Of a stretch of 64,000 nt of DNA, positions 1 through 10,764 are shown piece after piece. This DNA comes from Magnaporthiopsis rhizophila (Eukaryota; Ascomycota; Sordariomycetes; Magnaporthales; Magnaporthaceae). The stretch lies in the NCBI GenBank assembly GCA_003049465.1, contig PYSS01000144.1, forward strand, positions 25,615 to 89,614, given 5' to 3'. The translations under genes were made by a program, and so were the position numbers. Under the pieces are notes generated by a model. It was not told the origin of the DNA. It saw nothing but the letters and a program-made list of their open reading frames with translations, and made no database searches. Numbering within the stretch: the stretch's first letter is position 1; each line of letters opens with the position of its first letter.

Positions 1-578
1 ATAAAAACAAGGGCAAGGGAAAAGAGGTCGAGATGGAAGAGGAGAACGAGGTTTGCGCCGAGGCTGGCTCAAACACCGAGGACTCCGAAGACAACGAGGA
101 TGAAAGAGGGGGATCGTCACGTCAAACCTCGTCTCCACAGAGCATAGATCAGTATATTGGCAAACCGAGCGCCAGCCTCCAGGTGGATCATAGGGGCAAC
201 ATTCTAGACTCTCTGGGGAATATCATCGGCCACTTTCGCGACACCTCCAAGGATCCTAAGCCAGGTGAAGCGGCAGCAGGAGCAGCGGCAGCGGGTAGCC
301 ACGATGGCTCGAAGAAGCCCATGCCGGACCATCGAGGACCCCAAGGCCCAGCCACCGGGGCACCCAGCCCCGGATCCAGTCCGAGGCAAGATGACGGCGC
401 TGAAGGAGCTGCAGCACCAGGAGAAAGACCCAAGAACGCGGCAGATTGGAAGAAGGAGAATGAAAACCCTTCCGACATCTTCCTCGACGTCAAGTCGACC
501 ACGGAGGGAATCCAGCTGACCATACGGATCCCGACCGTGTTCGCGGGGCAGCAGCCCCGGTTCAACTTTACCTCATGA
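1..578 (+). CDS. 3' end of a protein with one DUF3659-like repeat (5'-truncated by window)
   Basis: The frame is open from base 3 through the ATG at 33 to the TGA at 576-578, so the true start probably lies before the window and only the C-terminal part (about 190 residues) is visible. The visible protein is acidic and low-complexity. It carries one motif of the DUF3659 type (VDHRGNILDSLGNIIGHF, near residue 52 counted from the ATG), followed by Ala/Gly/Pro-rich linker and a short hydrophobic C-terminus ending QPRFNFTS. The same motif is repeated many times in the next gene on the same strand (from 2491), so the two may be relatives or parts of a local family of stress-type LEA-like proteins. 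Function is unknown. No intron is evident in the visible part. Confidence 0.55.
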   Translation, partial: KNKGKGKEVEMEEENEVCAEAGSNTEDSEDNEDERGGSSRQTSSPQSIDQYIGKPSASLQVDHRGNILDSLGNIIGHFRDTSKDPKPGEAAAGAAAAGSHDGSKKPMPDHRGPQGPATGAPSPGSSPRQDDGAEGAAAPGERPKNAADWKKENENPSDIFLDVKSTTEGIQLTIRIPTVFAGQQPRFNFTS

Positions 579-2490
579 TGTACGAAGATACGAATGGCAT
601 TACTAGGGGTTTATTTCAACGCAGCGTCAAATGTTGAGGAGACTAATGGTAATGAAACACTGAGAAATCTCCCATGCTGTGGAAATCTGTGCATCCTTCC
701 CTTTGTGTAGCCAGGGTGAGCCCGACTGGCACAGAGGCTGGTGTATGGGAGTTGGTCGACTGTCGCTGGTTGAGATGAGGGGAACGGATCGAACTCACAT
801 CGGTGGTTGCTGGAATATTCGTCAGGCTGCTTGCTGCAGGCGGAGCCTCCAAGCCACCCCGACACCCAGAGACACGCTGTCGTCAGCCCCCGCGTCATTT
901 GACGGGCTTGCAAACAGGTTTCTGGGGACCGATGGGCGAGGAGGAGGGTTGACCACAACACACAAAAAAGCAAAGGAATGACCTCCTTGGTGTAGTACCG
1001 CAGACTTCAGGTAGGGCTGATGGCGAGATGACGGGACGGAGTGTGTGAGAAGGAGTGGAACGGCAGTACAATACCGTACATGACGCAGCAGGGAGGAAGA
1101 AAGCCTGCGAAATCTCGATGTGGTCGTCAGTGATGTTGCTGGTACGTAGTTTAGGTAGTTTGAAGCAAGTGGCTGATGGCGTGTGCAGCCTAAGGCATGT
1201 GGGCATGTGGAAGGCAAAGGTTGGTCCAGCCCGTCCAAAGGAGATCTACAATGCAGTAGCTGCGGGCCCGACACGGTGCATTGTCGATCACACATTCCTT
1301 TCCAACTGGCTGAAGCACGCACTCTTTCCCAGCTCGGCCGCTTGGCTCCCGGTGAATGTACAGTACCGGAGATCGGGCAACAAACTGGAGGGATTGGAGA
1401 GCCACGGCCTGGGCGTGTGTCTACCACAGGATGCAGCTGCAGCATCCGAAACAAGTCCTAGTGGTTGGTGGGGAAGCAAAGGGATGGAGGGGTGCCAGGA
1501 TTGTCGTTGGTTTAGGTCATTCGCCACACCCGTGGCATCACACGCAAGCCACAACTGCTCGAATAACCGGTTTCCTGGCCACCCAACACATGGATCCCTG
1601 GTTGAGCATCATCCAATGAGCCATGCTACCTCGATCTGAGCCGGGCCACTACTGCATAGAGGAGGCCACTAAGACGATGCTGTCAGAAATGTCGCGGATG
1701 CAGTACCGGCCGGCTTCCTTAGCCTGGTGCGAGCGGGCTGAGACACCAAGAGAGCCTCACCCGGTGACGACACTACTCTGAGTACTCACCCTCTTTGTGC
1801 ACCCTCCTCTACAAGATAAACGGCTGCTACATACAGCACCAGCGGTCATGAAGTCATACACTTCCATGTGAATCAACGTCAAGCGCAGAAGGAGGTCTTC
1901 CAGTGCATGTCACAGCATTGCTCCTGTCGCACGAGAAGCCGTCGGACAGAGAGTAGTGGATGGTAGGAAGTGCATCCTGCGTCCTTGGATGTGGACAGCT
2001 GGACAGATCGGTGCGAGCGAGCCGACAGCAGCAAACAGGCCGCGATACCTTCCACATGCCAAACCATGTCTGTGACGTAACCCCTTGGACCTTTGATGAC
2101 GTCTATTCTTCTGTTCTTCACGCCTTGTATGCGTTCGCCATGAAGCAGTCCGCCAATGTACGGCCCCAGACAGGGATATAAGGCGGCACTCACTGTGGCA
2201 CGACGATCAACTGTGGCTGTCCAGTCAACCATCAAACCCCTCACGATCTCCATTCCTGTCCAAAACATTTAACGATATTATCCAATCAGCCAATCAGCCT
2301 TCCATCTAGCGAGGAACTAGGTATTGTAACCAGCTCCCCGTAGTTTGGATATTCTTTCAAGATTTCATCACATCAGGCACTTACACTGGCAGTCGAGACC
2401 GTAAAGAGCCTGTGTTGCTGCAACCCTTGCAACATCCACCGTCGACACCACGAAAACATCAAAGAACAAGCACAAGAAGACTCTAGCAGC
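579..2490. other. Intergenic region, about 1.9 kb
   Basis: No convincing gene was found here. The longest open frame (822-1454, minus) has no recognisable domain, signal peptide or splice context. The right-hand part is the promoter and 5' leader of the LEA-like gene and holds a tandem CCAAT pair. Confidence 0.6.
2282..2294. promoter_or_regulatory. Tandem CCAAT boxes upstream of the LEA-like gene
   Basis: Two CCAATCAG copies start 8 bp apart (CCAAT at 2282-2286 and 2290-2294), about 200 bp before the ATG at 2491. CCAAT is the binding site of the fungal HAP/CBC complex. The regulatory role is inferred from position and motif only. Confidence 0.35.
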
Positions 2491-5426
2491 ATGGCCGAGG
2501 TGGCACACTCACCGGCGGCACGGTCGCCCTGGGAGAAACCCCATCCGGTGGGCGCCTTCCCCGAAGGTGAGGATCACTACTTCCGCGACGTGGATCCCAA
2601 GCGCAAGCCTCAGGAGAGAGACGCCCCAGAGTGCGTGACCAACGGGGCCAAGGCGTCGCCATCCGTCACCAAGAGCGACTACAGGTCGGCCATCCCGGAG
2701 GAGTCGCTGGATGGGGACCACTACACCGCCAACGACTTCAATGTGCCCGAGGAGGAGCTGTCGCCCGAGGATGCCGTCGACAGCAAAGAGGGCAAGGCCG
2801 CCTCGGCAGCCGACAACCTCGATATCAAGGCTCCCAAGGGCGACCAGAAGACAGATACCGGTGCGCCACCGAGCAAGGTCGGCGCCAAGGATGACGAGCA
2901 CGTCAAGCCTGAGCAGAAGCAGGGCGAGGACGAAGAGCCAGGCAAGTCCGGCACAAAGGTAGACGACAAGGCCAAACCAGACGAGGCTACTGGACAGCCA
3001 GACCTCCAGGAGGTCGAGCCCGAGCCGATTGGAGAGGGTGTCGAGCAAGCTCAAGAGAAGCCTGCCGACACCGCCACCAAGGTCGGTGAGGAGCAGAAGA
3101 AGCCCGGCGGTGGTGAGGCCAGCATGGCCGGCTCTACCGTCAAGGAGGGCATGAGCAAGATCGGCTCGGCTGTCGGCTCTGCTGTCGGCGCGGGCGGCGG
3201 CGATGCATCCAAGCAAGGAGAGGAGAAGGCGGAAGATGTCTCCGCCAAACAGGGAGACGAGAAGGTGGGAGAGGCCGAGGCCCAAGTCGGCGACACTGCC
3301 GAGGAGGGAAAGGACAAACCTGCGGGCGTCGTCGAGGACAGCAAGGATAAGCTTGATGAGAGCCCCGAGGGTGACAAGGACAAGCTCGAAGAAACTGCCG
3401 AGGCCAAGACGGGCGAGGTTGCTGAAAACGCAGAGGCAGCCAAGCCGGAAGGCTCGGCCGAGAAGGCCGATGAGACGGCCGAGGGTGCTGCTCCTGAGAA
3501 CGCAGCCGACCAAGTCGACTACAGCATCCTCAAAGGCGGCAAAGTCAACAAGGGCGGCAACGTCGTCAACAGCGACGGCAAGGTGGTCGGACGCATCAAG
3601 GAGGGCGTGCTCGGCCACCTGGTCGGCAAGCGCGTCGACGAGAACGGCGCCATCTGGAACGACAGCGGCTCAATCATGGGGCGCGCCGAGCCCATCCCCG
3701 CCGACGAGCTCGAGTCCATGACCAAAGAGTCTGGCCCGTTCGAGGCCTTCCCCGACGCCGTGGTCGACGGCAAGGGCATGGTCGTGTTCGAGGGCGAGCA
3801 GATCGGCAAGGTGGTCGAGGGTGACGTCAAGAAGCTGCGCGGCATGAAGGTCGACCCGGACGGCGACATCCTCGACCGCGCCGGCAACGTCGTCGGCAAG
3901 GCCGAGCGCTGGGAGCCGGAGCCGGAGCCGGAACCTGAGCCGGAAGCCGAGGTCGACCGTTCGATCCTGGCTGGCAAGCGCGTCAACAAGGCCGGCAACG
4001 TGGTCGACGGCAGCGGCACCATCTTCGGGCGGGTGGTCGAGGGCGATGTCAAGCGCATGGTCGGCCGCATGTGCGACAAGAAGGGCAACGTCCTCAGCGA
4101 GAGCGGCGACGTGCTCGGCCGCGCCGAGGTCGTGTCCGAGGGCGAGCGCGAGGGCTCCAAGGAGGGGCCCTTCGCCGAGCTGTCGGGCCTGACCGTCACG
4201 CGCGAGGGCAAGGTCGTGACCCCCGGCGGCGACGTCGTCGGCCGCCTGGTCAAGGGCGACGCCAAGACGCTGGCGGGCCGCGCGGTCGACGAGGACGGCG
4301 ACGTCGTGGACAAGAACGGCAACGTGCTCGGCTCGGCCGAGCGCTGGGAAGAGCCCGAGGTCGAGAAGCGGTCCAACCCCATGGCGGGCCGGCGCGTCAA
4401 CCGCGAGGGCAACGTCGTGGACGAGGATGGCAACCTAGTGGGGAAGCTGACGACGGGCGAGCTCAGCGTCTGCGCCGGCAAGGAGATCGACGACGACGGC
4501 GACGTCGTCGACGGCAAGGGCAACACGGTCGGCCACGTCTCGCTGCTGGCCGACATCCCGCCCGAGCCGGTCGAGGAGGAGTCGGCCGAGGACAAGGCCA
4601 AGCGCGAGCTGGACGAGAAGGACAAGGATCTGGCCAAGCGCATGAGCGTTGCGCTGACGCAGGTGCTCGACAAGATCAAGCCCATCTGCGAGATGATCAC
4701 GAGGGTTTGTCACGTATCCATGCCCCCTTTTTTGTGTGTGAGCCTGACAGAGACTAATGCATCCATACACATCAAACAGAAGATCGAAAAGGCCGACCGC
4801 ACCCCCAAGGAAGAGCTGGACGAGGAGGAGCTCGTCAAGGAGGTGCGCCCGCTGATCGAGGAGGGCGGCAAGATCCTGCAGGAGGCCAACGGCGTCATCC
4901 GCGGCCTCGACCCGGACGGTCGCATCCAGGCCAACGCCAAGCACAAGGCGGCCACGCGCGAGGCCACCCCGGAGGAGTACCACCTCGCCGACATCCTCAA
5001 GGAGCTCACGGGCACCGTGACCAAGTGCATCGACGACGCCAAGAGGCGCCTCGAGGGCATGCCGCACGCCAAGAAGGAGCTCAACCCGCTCTGGGGCCTC
5101 CTCAGCGAGCCGCTGTTCCAGATCCTCGCCGCCGTTGGTCTGCTGCTCAACGGCGTGCTTGGTCTCGTCGGCCGACTGGTAAGCTTTTGATTCTCCCCTC
5201 CTATTGTCATTCTACTAGTTGTTACAGCGCTAGGCGGCGGCTAACGGCAACTGTTTTCACGCAACAGCTCAGCGGCCTGGGTCTCGGCGGTCTCGTCGAC
5301 AGCCTTCTGGGCGGTCTGGGAGTGAAGCAGATTCTTGAGTCGCTGGGAATCGGATCCCTGACCGACGCGTTGACTGGAAAGAACCAAAAGAAGAAGAGCG
5401 GCGGTCTGCTTGGCCTGGGTGGCTAA
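2491..5426 (+). CDS. LEA-like protein with DUF3659 repeats and a conserved hydrophobic C-terminal domain
   Basis: The exons are 2491-4704, 4780-5178 and 5268-5426 (923 aa). Intron 1 (75 nt, donor GTTTGT, branch CTAAT) keeps the frame open and would be missed by ORF calling; intron 2 has donor GTAAGC and branch CTAAC. The first 345 residues are Glu/Lys/Asp-rich, disordered and similar to late-embryogenesis-abundant proteins. Then come five double repeats of the DUF3659 kind (roughly residues 347-690), each built from G(K/R)xVxxxGNVVDxxGxxxG half-units, split by an EPEPEPEPE linker. The rest is a helical domain ending in a Gly/Leu-rich amphipathic tail (SGLGLGGLVDSLLGGLG). LEA-type proteins are usually tied to desiccation, heat or oxidative stress protection; that role is inferred here. 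The long antisense frames over this gene are shadows of the GC-rich repeats. Confidence 0.85.
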
Positions 5427-5751
5427 GCCCGTCGGCCAAGCGAGAAGGTGATGACAACGAACGAACACCCGTCTGCGGTTTGTTAATTGATGTAATGCCT
5501 GTTTTGGTCCCTTTGATGATAATGTTATCCTTACTTTGTCGGGATTGTAATGGTTAATGGCAGGGGGTAAAAATCCGTGGCGATTTTCGCCGGTTGGAAA
5601 CGAGGAACAAAACTTGGAATTCGGTTAGCCAGCGCCCTGTTCCTATATACTTTAGTGAACTTCGTTACTTGTTTGTTAGGGCAAAAGTGTGTGTGGGCTA
5701 CAGTAAAACAAACTCCCTGCTCCCAGACCTTCCCCCGAGGATCAAAAAGAC
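5427..5751. other. Intergenic region between the LEA-like gene and tRNA-Val
   Basis: This is the 3' flank of the LEA-like gene. No gene is seen. A TTTTT run on the minus strand (plus-strand A's at 5744-5748) serves the neighbouring tRNA gene as the pol III terminator. Confidence 0.6.
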
Positions 5752-5825
5752 TGATTCGACCGAGGCTCGAACTCAGGACCTTGTGCGTGTGAGGCACACG
5801 TGATAACCAACTACACCATCGAACC
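5752..5825 (-). tRNA. tRNA-Val (anticodon CAC)
   Basis: The minus strand folds as a full cloverleaf of 74 nt including the discriminator A. The acceptor stem GGTTCGA/TCGAATC has 7 pairs with one G-T. The anticodon stem TGTGC/GCACA is perfect and the loop CTCACAC places CAC at positions 34-36. The T-arm carries TTCGAGC as the loop, with box B GAGTTCGAGCC. There is no intron. A TTTTT terminator follows within about 5 nt of the 3' end. It decodes GTG valine codons. Confidence 0.93.
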
Positions 5826-6102
5826 AATCATGAAGCCCTATAGAGCTTTAGCTGGCATATGTGGAGGGACGCCTCTGTGGCTGGCGGGGATAATGGCAGG
5901 GGAGATGGCTCGGGTCTCCACTAAAAAGTTTCCCACCCCGCGCAAAAGCTTCGTCCATTTCGCGTTGATTTTCCAGCACTCAGCCCGAAGAGATCGAAGC
6001 GACGACGTATTTCGGCAGTAGCCAACAGAGTCACAGTTGTCCATAGGGTCTCCAGGACTCGACTTCATCGAACCTACCGATTCGAGCCCGCGATCCGCCA
6101 GG

Positions 6103-6542
6103 ATGCCTTCAGTCAAGAACCCCAACAGGCCGTCCAAGAACCGGATGGCCGCCCGCGCCGCCAAGGTGCGCAAGACGGCGCAGAAGAAGTCGGCCGAGGG
6201 CAAGCTGTCACGCGTCGAGAAGGCGGCCACGAGGCGCGGCGCCAGGCCCGGTCTGCTGCCAACAAGCGGCGCCGGCGCGCCCATCAGCGCCAAGAAGCAG
6301 CGCAAGCTCGACAGGAAGCTGAACCACGCCCTGAAGCGCAAGGTGGAGGCTGAGGGAGAGGTAGAGATGAAGGGTATGCTGCTTCCCTCTGACCCATCAC
6401 GCGCAGTCTCCCCCGATCCGGTCCTGGTGGCTAACTTTCCTGTGTGGTATTAGACATCCCAGAGAAGAAGGCGTCCGCCACCGCGACCAAGGACGAGACC
6501 GGTGCAAAAGCAGTCGACGATATGGAGCTCGATATCTCATGA
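6103..6542 (+). CDS. ALB1: Ribosome biogenesis protein Alb1
   Basis: The exons are 6103-6373 and 6454-6542 (119 aa). The 80-nt intron has donor GTATGC and branch CTAAC and splits an Asp codon. The start at 6103 gives the typical short basic N-terminus (MPSVKNPNRPSKNRMAARAA), whereas the upstream in-frame ATG at 6037 would add unrelated residues. The product is Lys/Arg-rich with the signature stretch around SRAGL/RGARPGLL and a KKQRKLDRKLNHALKRK helix, and it ends in an acidic tail (DDMELDIS). In yeast, Alb1 shuttles with Arx1 on pre-60S ribosomal particles between nucleus and cytoplasm. The family call rests on composition, size and motif order. Confidence 0.85.
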
Positions 6543-7899
6543 GGAGCCAGAGGGTGGATTCGCGGAAAAGCTCAGTCGCATGTGGCCAAAGGCTGCCAGG
6601 ACTGGGGAGAGCCGGAAGAAGCTGATTCCAGCCCAATTCCCGGAGACACGCCCGGACTTCAGTTTGCTCGCCACCACGCTGCGACTTGTATACCCTCGCT
6701 TAAAGGGGTGTAGCAATCCCTCGAGCATAAAGAAGTGCTCATGCAGTTTGGTTCACGAGGGCCGCCCCAACTGGCAACGGGCGGTTGCTATGGTATCCAT
6801 GGGCCTCCATCAGAGGGCCATCATATCACCGAAGGATACCACAAACGGTGATGGTTTCATCAATCAGATATACGTTCAATTGATCATTCCTGGTCGTCCC
6901 TATGACGGTCCCGTCCGTCCCCCGAACGGAATACTTGAACATTTTGTGCTCCCTCTATGCACATGATGCAGATCTTGGCAAACTTGTGGCCGCTTATAAC
7001 CGGCTAAGTCAGTATCTTTCCCCTCGGGCAAATGCCTCTCACGGCTCACAGACGGGCGACCGAACGCTCTCTGGGCAGCAAAGAATCCGTGGTACCACTG
7101 TGTAATCGAGCCACTCTGCGTGGTAGCCTGCGCATTTATCCGCTACATGCGGCGGGGTCCACGCTGGAAACTGGTCAATCCCTCCACATTTTTAGCAGTA
7201 CTATGATGGCTAAAAGCCTAGGACAGGGACAGAAAGTGGTCCTGATTGACGTTATATTAGCCCGCCCCATTTGTCCCCTCCGTGGTCCTCTTCTTGTGTG
7301 ATCTGGATGCGGTGATGATGCCTGCTCCATATCGCCCGGCCGCCGCTAAGAATGCACCTGCATCAGCGACCCTTGGATGCTTGCTTGGCAGCTACGGCAC
7401 CATTATACCCGACCGTTATCTGCAGCCCGCTAGGCGCCTTAGTGAGCAGACCTGTATTTTTCACACCCGGCTATGGCCCGACGCCCAGTGTCCCGGTCGC
7501 TGCGACGTTGCCGCCCGCCCATTCCTGCCGTAGTCCGTACTTATATCCACATGCAATTGCATGCATTTGTCCCGACGGACCGCCCCATCACTGTCGACTT
7601 TAAGCCCGTGGCTTTCCTCTTTTTTCGAACAATTCTGTTTGGCACTGTTCCATTTCTATTGAAGATCCGGATCGCACGCAATCGACTTGCAACAGCGTTG
7701 GTGTCAAAAGGGGAAAACGATCGAAAGATATTGGACGACCAAACGCCACCCTTTAACAATACACCCAGCCACCTCTCTGGCACCCGTCCAGCCACTTGTC
7801 TGAGCTAGAAGCGAACGGGTTCCATCCGTCACCCGCCTTCTCGGCCGAGAAACGTCAAATTATACCACCGATCGCCCATCCACCCAAGTGTTGGACGAA
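6543..7899. other. Intergenic region, about 1.35 kb
   Basis: Open frames here are at most 154 codons and none shows a domain or plausible splice structure. It contains the 3' flank of ALB1 and the promoter of the CVNH gene. Confidence 0.6.
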
Positions 7900-8547
7900 A
7901 TGTGGTGTCGATGGGCTGTCTATTTCCTTCTGTTCGGCCTCAGTATCTGCACCACCGTCAACCAGCGGCCAATGGACAACTTCCGAAGCTCCTGCAACCC
8001 CAAAACCATCAAGGTCAACGGCCGATACGCGACCGCGGTCTGCAGGACTATCAAGGGCGACCTTCGATGCTCTCGTGTGGACTTGACCAACTGCATCAAG
8101 AACAGCTACGGGTCGTTACAGGCCGATCCCAGAGAGGCTGGGTAAGTCGTCATCATCCATTCGCGGGGCTGCATGCTGCATGCAGTCGCCATTTCCATTT
8201 CACAAGATACTGACCGGGCCGTGTTTATGCGCGGGCCAGGCCGTCATTCTTCCATGAATGCTTCAACTGCAGTAACCAGCCCCAGACCGGGGGCATCATC
8301 ACCAACGCCCCGACTCTTCTGCATTGCCAGTGCGACCCCAAAACTGGAACTCCTCGATCGGGCTGGCCGACAGCTATCATGGATATAAGTTGGTCCTCCC
8401 TTGTGTCCTCCCCTCTCTGCTGTCGTCCTTGCTCTACTACGCACTTCTAACAGGAGACACTTTCTCAATCCAGATACTATAATTGATAACATCGACGGCG
8501 TATTACAGTGCAATGGACGGCATGGCATGGTGTGGTCTTCTTGTTAG
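7900..8547 (+). CDS. Secreted cyanovirin-N homology (CVNH) domain lectin
   Basis: The exons are 7900-8141, 8240-8388 and 8474-8547 (154 aa). Intron 1 has donor GTAAGT and branch CTGAC. Intron 2 uses the weaker donor GTTGGT but has an excellent branch (TTCTAAC) 22 nt before the acceptor, and it is the splice choice that restores the CVNH ending (MDINTIIDNIDGVLQCNG). Residues 1-22 form a signal peptide (WAVYFLLFGLSICTTV). The mature part shows the two-fold CVNH pattern: F-x-S-S-C ... VCRTIKGDLRCSRVDLTNCI ... GSLQ, then FFHECFNCS ... LLHCQCD ... IDNIDGVLQC. CVNH proteins bind mannose-rich or other glycans; fungal members are small lectins, sometimes secreted. The ligand here is unknown. There is no LysM partner domain. 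Confidence 0.85.
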
Positions 8548-10764
8548 CGATTACTACAGTTACCTACCTTAGTGATAGCAGTTTCTTCCAAGTAGGACGA
8601 CGCAGCTTGTTTAGAGTTGTTAGGAACTGATTTGCCGTTGATGCATCCACGGTTCATCGAGGTACTACGACGTAGTTACACAACTAGGTAGAGATGTAAA
8701 CCAATACTTCTTTTTATAAAGCTGTGTTAATTATAGGATTTAGCAACAGTAACCAGTTAACCAGATTTAAAGCAATGAGAATTACCAGAGCGGAACCGGT
8801 TTACTCATTCCTCCATTCGGGTAATCACAAGAACTATCCTTTGAATGATTAGCATGTCCAGGTCTTTCGACATTCTTTTAGTTTATTGACAATCTTATCG
8901 CTTAATTATAAACTTGGGCAATGCTTCGTTTCGGCAAAGGCTCCTTCTGATCTTGAAATCAAGTTGACATTCTCAAACGGGTTCAAAAGAGGCTGGGTCG
9001 ACCTGTGCTGTATAAATAAAAGGGAACAGCGTAGAAACCTCCAAAGCCATTAGCTCCACATAACAATTTCTGGATCCCAGTGGCATAGAAAATCTACTTG
9101 TCATAAAATTTCAGGACGTAGTGTAGTGGTGATGCCATCGGGGATAAAATCGAGTGTCTGGCGAGGTGGTGCCAGCACAGAGAGCTCGGGTAGTGTGATG
9201 GTGTTTTTGGCTTCGCCTCGTTGGGACTACACAAACGGGAGACATCGCGTAAGGTTTGCTGGGCATACTGAACATCAGTTTGCCAGTTCTACACGGAGAG
9301 ACACCTGAACAATTCCTGCAGAAGCACCAGAATGTCAGGGGACGGGAGGTGGACTACAGTCATGCTTATCTGGACGTTGAAGTGGCCCTGGATGGAGGAC
9401 ACTCCAGGCCAGCTTGGGAAGCGTTGTTATCAAATGTCTTGGCCCAAACAGGCTCCTCTGCCGGGCGGAGCTCATATGGGAGCACGAGATGGATCATTCT
9501 TGGCAGGTGCCCTGCAGATCTGCGGGTGAAATTCCTTATGACAAGCTGAGGAGAATAGAAGATACTCCCTATGGTGTGCTGTCCAAGCCAGGCCGCGGGA
9601 GCGTATGTCGCTGGTCGGGTGAGTCTTCCAGCTGGCTCTGCCAATGCAAAACCAGCCGAGAAGCATGGCCAATTGCCATCTGTACGCCAAAGCATACGGC
9701 AATAGTCTACGTACTCTCGTTGCGCCTGTCTGGCTAGTGCGACTGACTCTAAGCTCGTAGGCATTGTCATCTTGACGGACACGTTCTCTGCGTCATGGCT
9801 TTGCCACATGCACAGGGGCAGAAACGCAACGGTCACACGATGCGATTGCGCCTCCCGCGTTCCATGGTCTCATGGCTTGTGAATTTCCGTAAGTCACAGT
9901 AAAAAACTTGTCGTGCAAACAGTCTACTGTCATGTTGGTGTCGTTATGGAAAAGGAACATCTTGAGCTCGGCGGAGGCGTGCTCCAGTTTGAGCATTGCG
10001 CCACAAAGATGACATGCTGCCAGGAATGTGTCACAGTTTCTGGCCTTAATATTCTCGGGGTATCGCCCAACTCCATCCAGCTCAGCGAGGCTTTCCGTCG
10101 GTGCAGCTAAGCCATTGATGAGGTGCTCCTTTTGGATCATGACGGGATCCTGTCCCTTGTCCACTACGGGACACTGCAGGACAGGCCGCTCTGCATGGTG
10201 CGCGGCGTCTGGAAGCAGAGAGACGGCAAAAGATGTCGGAGGCTCCGAAAGCAGCGGAAGCGGCCACAAGTTCAGGTATTAGAGGGGCATGATCGGGGAT
10301 TCCAGGTAGGCGGTGCCTCAAAAAGGATTGCTGGGAGTGTCGACGTCCATGAGGAGCCCGTTACGGCGGCGGCGACCAACCGCAGGAGAGCGTGGGCGGA
10401 GAGGAAAGTATCTTCTGGGCACACGCTCCGCGTGGCAGCCTGCGAGGCCGACCACATTGAGCCGTGACAGTAGCAGCATCTGGCGCCTCAATCACATCGC
10501 GCAGAGAAAACGGACAAGCCGCATCAAGCCATGTATCCTTGCGCCCGCAACGAGGAAGGACAGAGCTTTCCAGTGGTCCAGGATAACATAAATCGATATC
10601 CGGAAGCAGGATGTCGTCAGGAATAGAACAGCTTCTGTGCTTTCTAAAGGGAACAGGATGGGCATAGAACTCGCGGGAGCGCTACCCAGATACACCTACA
10701 AATCCACGGTCGCGTTGCTAGAATACCGGAAACCCATTCCATCTTCCCATGTTCGCCGCCGGAG
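8548..10764. other. AT-richer intergenic DNA with a possible decayed coding region
   Basis: 8550-9120 is visibly AT-richer than its surroundings and has no gene. From about 9370 to 10760, medium-length minus-strand frames (10492-10695, 10272-10457, 9793-10269, 9366-9836) follow one another in changing phase, downstream of the P450 stop at 10765. No start, splice pattern or domain could be established. It may be a degenerate gene or plain intergenic DNA. Confidence 0.4.

Noticed and set aside
822..1454. Minus-strand frame of 210 codons
   Set aside because: No start context, domain, signal peptide or splice-linked neighbour; composition looks non-coding.
2509..4700. Two long antisense frames (369 and 393 codons) opposite the LEA-like gene
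   Set aside because: They mirror the GC-rich, repeat-coded sense strand, have low-complexity Ser/Leu/Val composition, and the sense frame has domains and splice sites.
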